Shown here: positions 22,393 to 34,334 of the stretch, one piece after another
How positions within the stretch are numbered: the first letter of the stretch is position 1
Layout of the letters: every line of letters begins with the position of its first letter
NCBI GenBank assembly: GCA_030490835.1
Contig: CM059974.1
Span: 8,749,501-8,813,500 of the forward strand
Direction of reading: 5' to 3'
Length of the DNA: 64,000 bases
Source: Annona cherimola
Lineage: Eukaryota > Streptophyta > Magnoliopsida > Magnoliales > Annonaceae
Notes under the pieces: generated by a model
Told to the model about the DNA's origin: nothing
Databases searched by the model: none
What the model saw: only the letters and a program-made list of their open reading frames with translations
Translations under genes and position numbers: made by a program

Positions 22393-23600
22393 GTGATACG
22401 CACTCCATTTAAAGCTGAGAAGCAATCTGTGGAAAAGGTAAATCCCACATGCGGTAGCGGCAATACTTCTGCTGAACTTGTTGGTCAGGGAGTCAACACT
22501 CGTTTCTCAAAGTTGGAGTGTGAAGTAACATGCATGGGAAGAGATGTGTCTAACTTGAGCCAGCAACTTAAAGATCTGCAAATAGGTATAAACATTCTTC
22601 TCGATCTTGGTAGAAATAATAAAAAAATTGGGAAGCGTGCTATTAATTCTTCATCATCGGGTGAAGACTGGTTGTTAGATGATGACAGAGAGGAAGAGGT
22701 TGAGCATCTTTATGCTCCTGGCCTAACTGGTCATGAAAGTCAGAGGTTGAATCAGAATTTCAGTTTGATCTAAGGTCAGGAGGTCTTCGAAGTAAGCAGG
22801 GTCGATCTGCACGACGACGCATGCCTAGACATTTTCATCAAGGCAGGTTGGATTTTCCTATATTTTCTTCAGGAGATCCAAATTTGTGGATATTGCGAGC
22901 TCAAATTTACTTTGAACTAACAGATACCCCGATCGAAGAGAGAGTGCGCATAGCTTCTTATCATTTGGAAGGGCCAACGATTCAGTGGTTTTATTGGGCA
23001 CGACAACTTCATTTGGTGGGGACATGGAGGAAGTTCTGTAAATATCTCAAAATTCAATTTGAATCAGCTAACCAGATTGATGTGGATGAAGCATTGACTA
23101 AGATTTATCAACATGGGAAATTAGAAGATTATCTTGAAGAGTTTGAATGCCTTTGTAACAAGTCTACTGGTTAGACAGAAAAGGTGCTGGTTAAATCTTT
23201 TATAGCAGGACTGAAGGACGAGATTGGATTTGAGGTTAGGATGTTGGCACCCAAACGGTTGGCTGATGCTATTGTATAGGCTAAGAGGTTCAATGATAAA
23301 TTCATGAGAACCAAGACATTACCCAGGTCCAGCAGAGGATGAGCGACAACAGTGGGAGATGCAGGGTCCAAGGTAGGAAAGGAGGTGCACCCAAGTGGTG
23401 CTCGACCAGTGGTTCCAGTCAAGAAAATGACTTGGTAGCAATTACAAGATAAAAGGAAACAAGGTTTATGTTTCACTTGTGATGAGAAATACTCAAGAGA
23501 TCACAAGTGTCCTAATAAACAATTGTGCGTGTTGCAACATGAGTGGCAAGATGAACTATCAGAGAACAACTAGGAGTTTCCTCCCGAATAGGAGAAGGAA
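22393..23600 (+). pseudogene. gag pseudogene of the chromovirus
   Basis: A capsid-type region (WILRAQIYFEL, then YHLEGPTIQWFYW, then LEDYLEEFECL, about 22880-23165) is followed by a CCHC zinc knuckle (CFTCDEKYSRDHKC, about 23472-23513). Stops at about 22771, 23172-23174 (TAG), 23277-23279 (TAG) and later interrupt it. Several are TAG where CAG would be expected. Confidence 0.85.
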
Positions 23601-23609
23601 GAACAATGT

Positions 23610-26600
23610 TTGTCGAATCAAGAATCTTGCATAATTTCATTGCAAGCAATGTCAGGAGGAGATTCATTTCAATTACTAAAAGTAAAAGGACACATAAATG
23701 GAGTGGAAGTTATTGTGACGATTGATTGTGGAAGTACTTACAATTTCATCAATCACAAGTTGTTGCGTCGTCTAGGCTTAACTGTACAGGCCACGGGAAA
23801 ATTTAGAGTCATGAAAGGAGATGGAAGTTATTTGGAAGGGCAAGGGATTTGTCGGCAAGTGGCGTTGGTATTGGCAGGGGGTACTAATTGTGTTGATTTG
23901 CCGCCTTTAACATTGGGAGGCATGGATGTGGTCTTGGGAATAGCCTGGTTAAGGGGTTTAGGAGAGGTAACTTCTGATTGGAAGCAGATGACTTTAAGCT
24001 ATCAGTTAGCAGGGCAGAAGTATCAATTGAAAGGCCTTCAACCACAAGACATTCAACCTACTTCGAGTTCACAGTTATTGAAGATGAGTAAAACAAATTG
24101 TCAATTTTTTATGTTACATGGGGTAGAAGATGCACTCTAATTAGTTGGAATAGAGAGAGATGAACACACAATTAAACTAGAGACATTATTAGATCAATTT
24201 ATTGATGTGTTTGAGGATCCTGGTGGATTGCCACCAATAAGAGAGGTGAATCATTCAACACAATTGATTCCCAATGCAGCACTTGCTTCTATTCGACCTT
24301 TTCGTTACCCACATCATCAAAAATAAGAAATTAAAGCTCAAGTTCATGAACTGTTACAGAAAGGATGGATTCGGCCAAGTAGTAGCCCATTTTCGACACC
24401 TGTTCTTTTGGTAAAAAAGAAAGACAATTCATGGAGAATGTGTATTGATTACAAAGCTTTGAATACCATTACAATTAAAGATAAGTTCCCAATTCCCGTG
24501 ATAGAAGAATTGCTGGATGAAATTGTTGGTGCTTGCATTTTTTCTAAACTGGATTTAAGGTCTGGTTATCATCAAATCAGGATGAAATCAGAGGATGTTC
24601 ACAAGACTGCGTTCCAAACGCACCATGGGCAATACGAGTATTTAGTCATGCCTTTTGGATTATCCAATGCTCCTGCCACATTTCAGAGCCTCATGAACCG
24701 CGTTTTTGCTCCATATCTCGGAAGTTTGTTCTTGTATTTTTTGATGACATTTTGATTTTCAGTAAATCTTGGGAATGTCACTTATTGCATGTTCGGCAAG
24801 CCTTAGAAAGTTTTCAGCGGCATCAGCTTTTGGCCAACAGGAAGAAATGAGCATTTGGAAAGCTGCAAATGGGATATTTGGGGCATTTGATTTCAGCAAA
24901 AGGGGTTGAACCAGATCCAGATAAGGTTCGGTGCGTTCAAGAATGGTCGGTTCCTAAAATAGTCAAACAACTGAGGGGATTTTTGGGATTATCAGGCTAT
25001 TATTGGCGCTTCATATGTCGCTATGGGTTATTTGCCGCTCCTATTACAGCTTTACTTAAAAAGGATGCATTTGTTTGGTCTGAGACTGCCACTGATGCTT
25101 TTGTCCAATTGAAGCAAGCTTTGAGTACCTCACCTATTTTAAAGCCCCCAGATTTTTCAAAACTTTTTGTGATAGAGTGTGATGCTTCGGGGAGGGGTGT
25201 GGGACCTGTACTTAGTCAAGATGGCCATCCTATAGCTTTTTTCAGTAAAGCTTTGTCCTTACAACATCATGGCAAAACAGTTTATGAACAAGAGCTGATG
25301 GCTATTGTGTTTGCGATAAGAAAATGGCGGCCATACTTGCTTGGTCATCGATTTTTAGTAAGGACTGATCATAACAGTCTTAAATGTTTATTAAAACAAC
25401 GTATTCTCACTCCGGACTAACAGCGGTGGATGACAAAATTGATGGGATGTGATTTTACTGTTGAGTATAAAAAGGGGGGTTGTAATAGTGCTGCTGATTT
25501 CTTGTCCCGACAAATGGCTTTGGCTTCAATGGCTATGACAGAACCGTCTTGTCCTCTATGGCATGAAGTGTTGGAAGAGAATCAGATTGCCCCTTCTTTA
25601 TCCATGATACGGAATGAAATTACAGTTAATCCACAATCACATCCTCTCTATACAATTCAAAATGGACTTCTTTATCATAAGGGTGGATCGTTATACCTGC
25701 CATAAGTTAGTTGATTCCCAAGCTCTTCGGGTATTTTCATGATTCGATCATAGGTGGCCATGAAGGGGTGCATTGTACCTTCAAACACATGAATGGGCAT
25801 CTCTATTGGAAGGGAATGCGTGACAGTATCCGTCGTTTAATTGCTTCTTGCGATACTTGTAACCGAGTGAAGTATTCTACCATGAAACCAGCGTGGTTAT
25901 TACAGCCTATTCCATTGCCACAACACTATGGCATGAAGTGACGATGGATTTCATAGACGGGTTACCGCTTTCCAAAGGTACATCCGTGATCTTAGTGGTA
26001 GTTGATCGTCTTTCCAAGTATGCTCATTTCGCTGCTCTGGGTCACCCGTACTCGGCTCCTATGGTTGCTAAAGTATTCATCCATGAGGTGGTTAGGTTGC
26101 ATGGGTTACCACAGTCCATCATTTCAGATCGGGATCCTGTGTTTTTGAGCCATTTTTGGAGTACCTTGTTCAAGGAACAAGGGTTTCATCTCAAGCACTC
26201 GACTTCCTATCATCCCCAATCAAACGGCCAAACTGAAGTCACCAATCGAACCATCGAGTGCTATCTTCATTGCTTTACATTTCAAAGGCCCCGTCGCTGG
26301 TTGGATTTGCTACCTTAGTGTGAGTTTTGGTACAACACAGCTTACCACACTGCCATTGGCATGTCCCCATTCAAGGCTCTCTATGGGTATGACTCCCCTA
26401 GCATTGCTCCTTATGAGGCTGGATCAACCAATATTGCAGAAGTCGATGAATGGTTGCTTGGTCGGGATCAGACTCTGCAATTGTTAAAGGATAATTTATA
26501 GTTATCACAACACTGTATGAAGATGAAGGCAGATAAGCATCGACAGGAGGAAGTGTTTCAGCTGGGTGATCTGGTGTATCTAAAGTTACACCCTTTTCGA

Positions 26601-27023
26601 CAATTGTCTATGCGTCCGGCTCATTGTCATAAACTGGCTCCTTGATATTATGGGCCCTATCCAGTTTTGATGCAAATCAGTCCAATGGCTTATCGGCTTA
26701 AGCTTCCTTATGACTCTCGCATTCATCCAACATTTCATGGTTCACTTCTCAAGCGTTGTCTTGGGGATCAACCATCCACCATCGAGCTGCCTCCTACAAA
26801 TGAACTGGATGAGTTGACTATGGAGCCTCAGGAGGTGTTATCTACTTGTCGAGTATTGCGTGGCCAGAGCTTGTGTACAGAGCTTCTCATTCAATGGAAG
26901 GGCTTACCGCGGTCTGATGACACTTGGGAAGATATGGGGAAATTCCGCAACCTATTTCCTTCTTTCATCCTGGAGGACCAGAATTGTTTTCAAGTAGGGG
27001 AGGATGATATGGACGGAAGATAG
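23610..27023 (+). pseudogene. pol pseudogene: protease, RT, RNase H, integrase, chromodomain
   Basis: Domains in order: aspartic protease (IDCGSTYNFI; the usual DSG reads DCG, about 23720), reverse transcriptase ([11 protein letters not shown], then [15 protein letters not shown], then FFDD near 24738), RNase H (VIECDASGRGVG, then YEQELMAIVFAIRKWRPYL, about 25160-25400), the integrase zinc region (HxxxxGGHxG...CDTC, about 25735-25860), the integrase core (MDFIDGLP, then SDRDPVF, then YHPQSNGQTE, about 25940-26240) and a C-terminal chromodomain (LLIQWKGLPRSDDTWED, about 26885-26935). A frameshift lies near 24720, and stops near 24325, 24848, 25418, 25703, 25940, 26316, 26499 and 26643 disable it. 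Confidence 0.9.
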
Positions 27024-27411
27024 CTGCATGAGGTTCAAGAGAAGCAGAGTCATCTGGAGGGGGTTAACGACTGCCAAGTTTCAAGGATGCCAGCGTAGGT
27101 CCAGCAAGGTCCATGTGTACTTAGGCCACGTGAAAATATCCGAGCCAGGGAGAGGCTTAACCTTTAAGCCTATTGCGGTATCTGTTAGTTAGCAGCAGGG
27201 GTAGTGCGTGGGATTTGTTACTTAGCAGTAGGGGGGTCGTGCAATGTAATAAAAGGAGAGTCTGTTCTCTTAGATGGAGTTGTCTGTTTTTTTTCAGTTC
27301 TTGTAAACCAAGACACGAGAAGTTGTTCCTTCCGAAAGAGGAACCCCGTTGCTTGAAAGCTTTCAGCGGGAATTGAACTTAGATTGCAGTTTTGTTAGAC
27401 AATACATATCA
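27005..27411 (+). repeat. 3' LTR
   Basis: A 407-bp LTR starting TGATATGG and ending CATATCA, giving a 7-bp inverted end. It is preceded by the purine tract gtaggggagga and followed by the target duplication ctgcc. Confidence 0.92.
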
Positions 27412-27416
27412 CTGCC

Positions 27417-28310
27417 CCAGTGTACGCCATGGTTTAATACGGACTTTCCGCAATGTCTTCGATTGCAGTATTTGAAATAAACTGGGAGCACTCTTGCATT
27501 TTTTTATTTTTATTATTTTTTCATTTGATTTTTGATGAACATAGAGTGTTCTCGGTGTTTCCTGGTTATGGCTATTAGTTCAAGCCGTGCGATGATCTGT
27601 GCCGTTCATCGTGTGGGTTATGATGCGGATGTGCCTCGACTGAAATCTTATTTGGTCTGGCATTCGGAAACTTGTTCCGTGGAGGTAGGACATGGATGGA
27701 CAGAATTAATCGAACAGTTCTTGTGCAGTTTTCTTACTTGCTTATCGTGTTTGTTGGAGCGTAATGCGAGAGGTCTAGGTCGCGTAGTTGATGAACGTTG
27801 TAGATTTTCATGAGCTATTGAAGCGTGCTTATTGCATTAGATGATATCTGTTATCTGGTTAAACCGACTGAACGAATGGATTGATGAGATGGGCTTTGAT
27901 GGCCGGATCTCGTCATTCTCTTCTCGTCGGCAGTCATAGCAGTTATCGCTGTTGGGGAAGATGGTGCTAATTTCTGGCATGTAAATATGGTTGGATCTTG
28001 ATAAGTGCGCTCGCAAATTTGATGCGGCTGGTGGCCATTAAAAGATTTGCATCCATGACTTCCTTAGGAGATGACTGCGGTCATAGCCAAATTAGGAGAC
28101 AGAGCTTTCCATCTGCCATCTTCATCGTTCATAGGCCTATTCGACAAATACTACATCAAAACGTTGTTCCGGATACAACAGACTGAATTGAAATTACCGG
28201 CGAAGACATGCTCCTCATGCCTAACTTGCATGCCCATGATGGTTATTTCCTTATGTCCGTGACGGACCTTTGAGCTGTCAGTGACATGGTAGGCATATAA
28301 GAAATTATTG
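27417..28310. other. Unrecognised, gene-flank-like sequence
   Basis: This is the right flank of the retrotransposon insertion, continuous with about 18757-19412 before the insertion. It is less AT-rich than its surroundings and free of recognisable repeats. The longest open frame (27532-27813, 93 aa) resembles nothing I know. It could be the remains of a promoter, leader or pseudogene. No function can be assigned. Confidence 0.4.
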
Positions 28311-28420
28311 GGTTAGAAGCTGTGGGTATAAGGAAAATATCAAAATATTATGAGTACGAAAGAAATAATCGGTAAATTTTATAAGTACCACAGAAATTTA
28401 CCATTTATTTTGAAAATAGT

Positions 28421-28951
28421 TAAATGATTCTTTTAATTCAGGCTAAACAAATAATTCAGTTAGTTGACTTCAAAAAATCAATTTGTACTATTTTTTTTAT
28501 TTTTTTGTATATTTGTTTATCTAAGTGTATTTAATATATAAACTAAGTTTTACCTTTTTCGGAGATTTATATATTTTTTGAGATTTTTTTAAACATAAGA
28601 GAGGTTTAAAAATCTCAAAATATGTATACGCAAAATTGGTAAAATTTAGTTTATATGTTAGATATACTTAGATAAATAAGCATATTCTTATGTTTAAAAA
28701 ATCTCAAAAAATATACGAATACCTAAAAATGATAAAACTTGGTTTATATATTAAATATACTTAGATAAACAAGTATATTCTTATGTTTAAAAATCTTAGA
28801 AAAATATACGAATATCCAAAAATGGTAAAACTTGGTTTATATCTTAAATATACTTAGATAAACAAAATTATGAAGAATAAAAATTTTAACAAATTTTTTA
28901 AGGTGGGCTAAGCGAGCCATCCACTTAGCCTAGGTTAACAGGATCACTTTT
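28421..28951. mobile_element. Fold-back MITE with internal tandem amplification
   Basis: The right end (ttttttaaggtgggctaagc, then aacaggatcac) and left end (tgattcttttaattcaggct) match the GAGGAGTGATT family at 33291. The right arm is tandemly repeated: acttagataaa occurs at 28666, 28759 and 28852, an exact 93-bp period. That makes it longer than its relatives. Confidence 0.75.
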
Positions 28952-30509
28952 CTTTAAGTTATCCTATTTAAATCTAAACCATTTATTGTAGAAGTTAATA
29001 ATACATTTACGAAAAAAATTACTTTGGTTAAAAATCTTTTATATGCTAAATATTTAATACATTTTACAGTTAATATATAACAGTTAAAATTCTGAATATA
29101 AATATGTTATTTCTAAAAAATTTCGAAATGCGTAATTTTTAAAATCAATACTAAAGACATCCTAATTCACATTCTAAATGGTTTAGTTCTTAGTTTCCAG
29201 AAATATTTCCTAACTATTTTTTTATGTGTGATCCTAACTATTATAGTTACATATAAAATTATTTCTGGTTGCTAAAAAAGATTTTCAAAGAAAATTAAAA
29301 GATATTGAAAGCTAGAAAATAATACATATTTATTTTCTAAAGATTTATATGTTAGTAATCACAATGCATAAAACCATAATATATAGGGATTTCTAAATAT
29401 AATTACCAGAGTTTATAAAAGAAATTTATTTCAATTCTTATCAAAATGCCAAATGATTAACGAGGAAATTAAATGTTACTTTTATAATATAATTGTCAAA
29501 TTTACAATAGTAGAACTAGTTCCAACAAATTAATTAAATTAGTGAAACCTCTTAGTTTGGGCCCAATTTCATGTTAAATCGAAATTCAATTTAATCATTA
29601 CCCTCAACATCATTCGTGTAATTTGGGCCTAATTTCATGCATAAATCGAAATCCAATTTAATCATTACTTAACATCATTCGTGTAATCAAATACTGAGAA
29701 ATCATTTTAATCCAACTCCGATGCGAGTTATGTATATAACTTTCGAAAATGTGTGAAATCAGGTTTAGAACATGAAAATAAATCGGATCCATTGACACAA
29801 GCACTATAATCTTTCGATAGGTTCTAGAGTCATTCATCTATGTGAAAAGAGTATTTAAGAGCAATGGATTTTTAATTGAAACCTTCGAATTTTATAATCA
29901 TTAAAAAATTCCAACCAATATTTTAACATTAAGTATTAAACTGCAATGACTTGTGAAAATCTTTGGTTTAGAAGCAAATTATTGCCTCAACTAAAAAAAA
30001 ATGTTTCGAAATGAAAAGGTTAACACAGGTTATGATTTTTTCATCAGAAAAAAAAAAAAAAAAAAACTCAAGTCATGATTTAATCATCAAAATGTGACTC
30101 AATCGGGAGGTTTCATGAATTATATGGAACCGATTGCATGAAACTGGAACACATAATCATAACATCACATTGAAGAGAAAGTCAATAAATAAACCAACTG
30201 TGCAGTTAATATGCTAAGTGCAACTGACAATGTGGTTTTATGTTTTATATATGTGCGGGGCCCAAGTCAGCGTCACAACCTTTGCAATTATAGTTTTTGG
30301 TTTTTTTTAGTGTTCCTCTAGCTTCTCTAGTCGTCAGACCCAAGTTCAAGCAACCTCACTCTAATATGTTGCTAGAATTATCAACCTAGCTTTGGCGTGT
30401 TGCAAAATCATTGAATAATTTGTCCTCGTCAGTTATTGAAAATTTTGGCTTTTCTCATAAACTAAGAAAGAAAAGCACAATTCAACCTAACACCATGACT
30501 AGTAGGCAA
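28952..30509. other. AT-rich intergenic DNA
   Basis: No gene, repeat family or structural RNA recognised. A short local duplication of tttgggc(c)caatttcatg...aaattcaatttaatcatta occurs around 29557-29690. Confidence 0.5.
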
Positions 30510-30517
30510 GGCTAAGG

Positions 30518-31250
30518 TAGGAGTGTAACTTGGGTCGGTTCGGTTCGGGTAATGATCTACCCTACCCGTACCTTATTTGTAAAAAGCATACCCTACCCTA
30601 CCCATTTGTCAGTTCGGTTCTTAGTATATCCTACCATACCTATTATTCATAAGGTTAGTTCCGGTTTCGGTTCCAAATTGGTTCCTTTAATACTTAAGTA
30701 CAATATTTTAAAAAAAAATTCTATGTTATTTTAAATAATGTAAAATAATACTCATTTATGTTTTAAAATCATAAGTACGTATATTATTGTTTATATTATT
30801 ATATAAAAATATGAAGGATAGACCATAATGACCTAATCATTAAAACTATTAATATATTATAATCATAAGTAACAAACATATTTATAAGAGTCTTTCGGAA
30901 GTCAATGGCGTATATATAAATTCATTTAAATTTATACTTCATAAAGTACAAAATTCATTTAAATTTGAATTTATTAAAATATGTGTGCATATAAGATGTT
31001 AAAGATAAAGCATAATAGATACTATATAATATATTATATATATAATTATGCACCCAATTAATTACCTATATGAGTACCTATGCGGGTCGGTTCTGAGTAC
31101 CCAATGGATCTACCTTACCCGTACTTTATTTGAGGAGGTGGGTAATAATTTGTACCCTACTCATACTCATGGGTAATATTTTCTACCCTACCCTACTCAA
31201 GTTACGGGTCGATGAATACCCATGAATATCCTACCTAAGTTGCACCCATA
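30518..31250. mobile_element. Non-autonomous hAT-like element with 8-bp target duplication
   Basis: Ends TAGGAGTGTAACTTGGGTCGG and, reversed, TATGGGTGCAACTTAGGTAGG. Flanks ggctaagg (30510-30517) and ggcttagg (31251-31258) match in 7 of 8 positions. Subterminal tacccta-type repeats are present at both ends. No coding sequence. Confidence 0.82.
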
Positions 31251-31324
31251 GGCTTAGGAATGGGCATGTTTTGAAACGGTTCCTTCTCGATAATTTAAAT
31301 ATTTATCTTGATCTCATTTTACAT

Positions 31325-31622
31325 ACACCCTTTTTTTTTAGTTTTTTTTGAATTTTTTTTTACAAGATTGTTGATCTAGTTGTATTTAATATGTGTATAA
31401 ATTTTTACCATTTTTGGAGTATTTTAGATATTTATTTTTTATTTTTGAAAATCAGTGGCATTCAAAAATTAAAAATAAATATTTAAAATACTCACAAAAT
31501 GGTAAAAATTAATACAAATGTTAAATATACTTAGATTTACAGTTTTATAAAAAAAATAAAAAAAAAAGAGATTGTATGCGCCCAAGAGCACTGAGCTCTC
31601 CCGGAAGCATACGATTAGCCTT
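31325..31622. mobile_element. Fold-back MITE, GGCTRATCG-ended, left end eroded
   Basis: The right end (gcgcccaagagcactgag, then catacgattagcc) matches the element at 61308-61680. The inner arms carry tatttaatatgtgtataaatttttacc and aaaatcagtggcatt. The left terminus is no longer recognisable. Confidence 0.65.
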
Positions 31623-33281
31623 CTCAACAGTCAACCGTTAGATTGTAACTACTACTTTTGCAATTATTGTTTTCAAAAATTGTTATTATGTATTAGTTTA
31701 CAATAAAGTAAAACCATATTTTACCATATTATACACTTATACGTGGTAATTTGTATAGATGTAATTTGAATAAAAAAAAAATGGCCCTACCTGTCGCTGC
31801 TTTCGAGGTTTTGGACAAATAAATGCCGCTGGATGAGATCCACGTGGGCAATTTTCCTCGTCGGCCATTGGCATGGCGTGATGAGATGCAGGCGCGAGAA
31901 AATACAGGGCTGAGGCCAGTGGTACGGTACCACGTTAGGTTCGAAATCCGACGTCACCATTGCCTACTCGTAATGCAAAATTGCTCTCTAGTAAAAAACT
32001 ATATTTTTTTTTCAGCAAAACGTAAGTATATCCCTATGTATTTTTTTTTCCCAAGAGAGTCCCTATATTTTGTTGAAGCTGCGCGATTGTACAATAACCT
32101 TGCAGCGTGTCGCTTAGATTTTTTTTTTTTTTCCAATATAAGTTTCTCATAATTAAAATTTCTTGAATTTTTGAAAATTTATAAAATAGACATAAATATA
32201 TGCCCCTGGAATATGAAAATATAAAGTTTGGACTGTCCATAAATACCCTGATTTATCGCCTGACGAATATGAAACCCACCCTTTTTCGAAAATATTTCAC
32301 ATCATCGGCATGATTACAATTTTTTTTTTTTTTTTTTGGGAAAATCGTAAAACTTTTAGGAATTTACAAAACTAAAAAATATGTGTAAAATAGAGGAGGA
32401 CTAAGATTGCAAATGCTTGCAGGGCTGGGTAAGTTGAAATCCACCTTGAACTGTAATGGGAGGTAAAGCAAAAGATAAAAGCTAAAATAATTTTTTCATA
32501 TTAATATTTTTATAATCATTTGATATATTGACGTGACAAATAAATAAGAGAATTGTTATTGTCCGTTGGAAATCTGGATCAGAAAGGCTGGAAACATCTT
32601 TCAACCAGCAAATTTAACACAACGGTAAGCGGCGCAGTTTCCCCTTTAGATAATCAAGATATTTTTTTCGAGCAAATGCCCACCAGTGTGTGGTACATTT
32701 TTTTTTTTTACTGATGTATATTTATATTATATCTTAACTTATATTATATTCAAAACTCTAAAATAATTTTTATAATTTTTTTCAAAAAGGGACCTCAAGC
32801 TCCCACATATCAAGAAGTAAGATCTCAAGTTTCCATATATCAGAAAAGGAAACCCCATGCTCCCATCACATTTTTCAGGAGGACAAAATGCCCCCACTCA
32901 AAAGGTACGTGATACACTTAATTGGATTCATTAATATTTACAACTCAATTTCAGTCAATAGTAGCCCTACTGTCTAATAACTTCTTTAGGACTTATGTGT
33001 CGCTGATCACATTATCTCTTATAATTCAAGAACTGCAAAAAAAAAAAAAAAAAGAAATTCATTGTCCATGCATACATGGGTTTTTTGCATTTTGATCTTT
33101 AAAACTTTGCATATTTGTTTTTTAACTCACGAGATTTACGTATTTGCTTTTTAAATTTTTTAAATTTGCTTCTTTTGCCCTAGATGTCATACAACATTTT
33201 TAATGATAATATTACATTAAAAAGAGTCAAGTCATGAAAGAAGTCAACTTAACTTGGCCACAACAAGAATTGTACTGTTTT
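31623..33281. other. AT-rich intergenic DNA
   Basis: No gene recognised. Around 31914-31949 lies a weak tRNA-like pair of boxes (ggccagtggtacgg and ggttcgaaatcc), too closely spaced for a real tRNA gene. Several poly-A/poly-T runs (32318-32337, 32700, 33040) are present. Confidence 0.45.
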
Positions 33282-33290
33282 CAATTTAAA

Positions 33291-33692
33291 GAGGAGTGAT
33301 TCTATTAGCCCGGGCTAAGTAAATGGCCCACTTAGCCCACCTCAAAAAATCTATTTAAAACAATTTTTTTTTTGTTTTTTTCTTCATACGCTTATTTATC
33401 TAAGTGTATTTAACATATAGACCAAGTTTTACCATTTTTGAATATGTTTATCTTTTTTTTTTAGATTTTCAAACATCTATGTGTATATATGCATTTAAAA
33501 TACCCTTATTTTCAAAAATCTAAAAAAAATATATGCACATTTCCAAAAATGGTAAAACTTGGTCTATATGTTAAATACACTTAGATAAACAAGTGTATGA
33601 AGAAAAAAATAAAAAAAAGTTGTTTTAAATAGGTTTTTTGAGGTGGGCTAAGTGGGTCATTTACTTAGCCCGGGCTAATAGAATCACTCCTC
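33291..33692. mobile_element. Fold-back MITE, best-preserved copy, perfect 9-bp target duplication
   Basis: Perfect inverted ends GAGGAGTGATTCTATTAGCC and its complement, with arms that match over most of the 402 bp. Flanks are identical: caatttaaa at 33282-33290 and 33693-33701. A 9-bp duplication is the Mutator/MULE signature. The core is cttagataaacaagtgta / tacacttatttatctaag with taaaacttggtctatatg. Its ends and length define the GATC/GATT-ended subfamily in this window. Confidence 0.92.
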
Positions 33693-34287
33693 CAATTTAA
33701 AATAGACTTATGAAGATAAATTAATTCATCCCAACTAAATTATACAAAATCATCTTAGCTATATAGATGAGTGGACTCAACTAGTGCACAATAAGAACTG
33801 CAATGCCTAATGCCTATCAGTCTAAAACGACTCATTATTCAATTACACAAGAAGGGCATTTCAAATTTTTTATTTACAAATAAGCCATTAGTTGAGACTT
33901 TTGTTAGTGTAGAATTCTTGAATTAAAACGCAATAGGGCAAGCATACAATGGTTAAAAAGTAGATACACAAAACTGATTGATTAAAAAGCAAAGTACTAA
34001 AGTTGTTAAATACCAAAAATGAAAAAAAAAAAAAAAAAAAACCGCATATGTGGACCAGACAATTTCCCTAGGCTTCGAGGAGTGGTGTAAATACAGCTAT
34101 TGACAGGTAATAATCCAATTCTTTTCACGTGCAGAACTGTACCTTTCATGATTAATGATTTTATTTTATTTTTATTTTCCGGGGAGGGCAATTGCTGTTG
34201 CTCGCTTGCGCGGGCCGAAAGCAGAAAAGGATGGCAGAAGACGATAAGAAGAATGACACTGACAAGCGCTGGATTTTTCCTCTCCTC

Positions 34288-34298
34288 TATTATATATA
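34288..34298 (+). promoter_or_regulatory. Candidate TATA box of the glyoxalase-like gene
   Basis: The tattatatata run lies about 40 bp before the ATG at 34335. Transcription would then begin near 34320, downstream of the in-frame ATG at 34302, which favours 34335 as the real start. Confidence 0.5.
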
Positions 34299-34334
34299 TG
34301 CATGTGTGACCGACGAATCATAGTAGAGAGAGAG

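Larger units (their letters stand above)
19413..27411 (+). mobile_element. Ty3/gypsy chromovirus LTR retrotransposon, inactive
   Basis: A complete element bounded by a perfect 5-bp duplication (ctgcc at 19408-19412 and 27412-27416). It has a 5' LTR (19413-19670 plus 22251-22333), a primer-binding site, gag, pol and a chromodomain, a purine tract (26994-27004) and a 3' LTR (27005-27411). The order protease, RT, RNase H, integrase, chromodomain and the short LTRs point to a chromovirus, perhaps Reina-like. The LTRs differ by substitutions and two indels of about 30 bp, so the insertion is old. Many stop codons break gag and pol. The 5' LTR carries a later 2.6-kb insertion (19671-22245). Confidence 0.92.

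Noticed and set aside
31914..31949. tRNA-like boxes (ggccagtggtacgg and ggttcgaaatcc)
   Set aside because: The B box has an extra base and the spacing is too short for a tRNA. No tail or duplication supports a SINE. It is left as chance or a decayed remnant.
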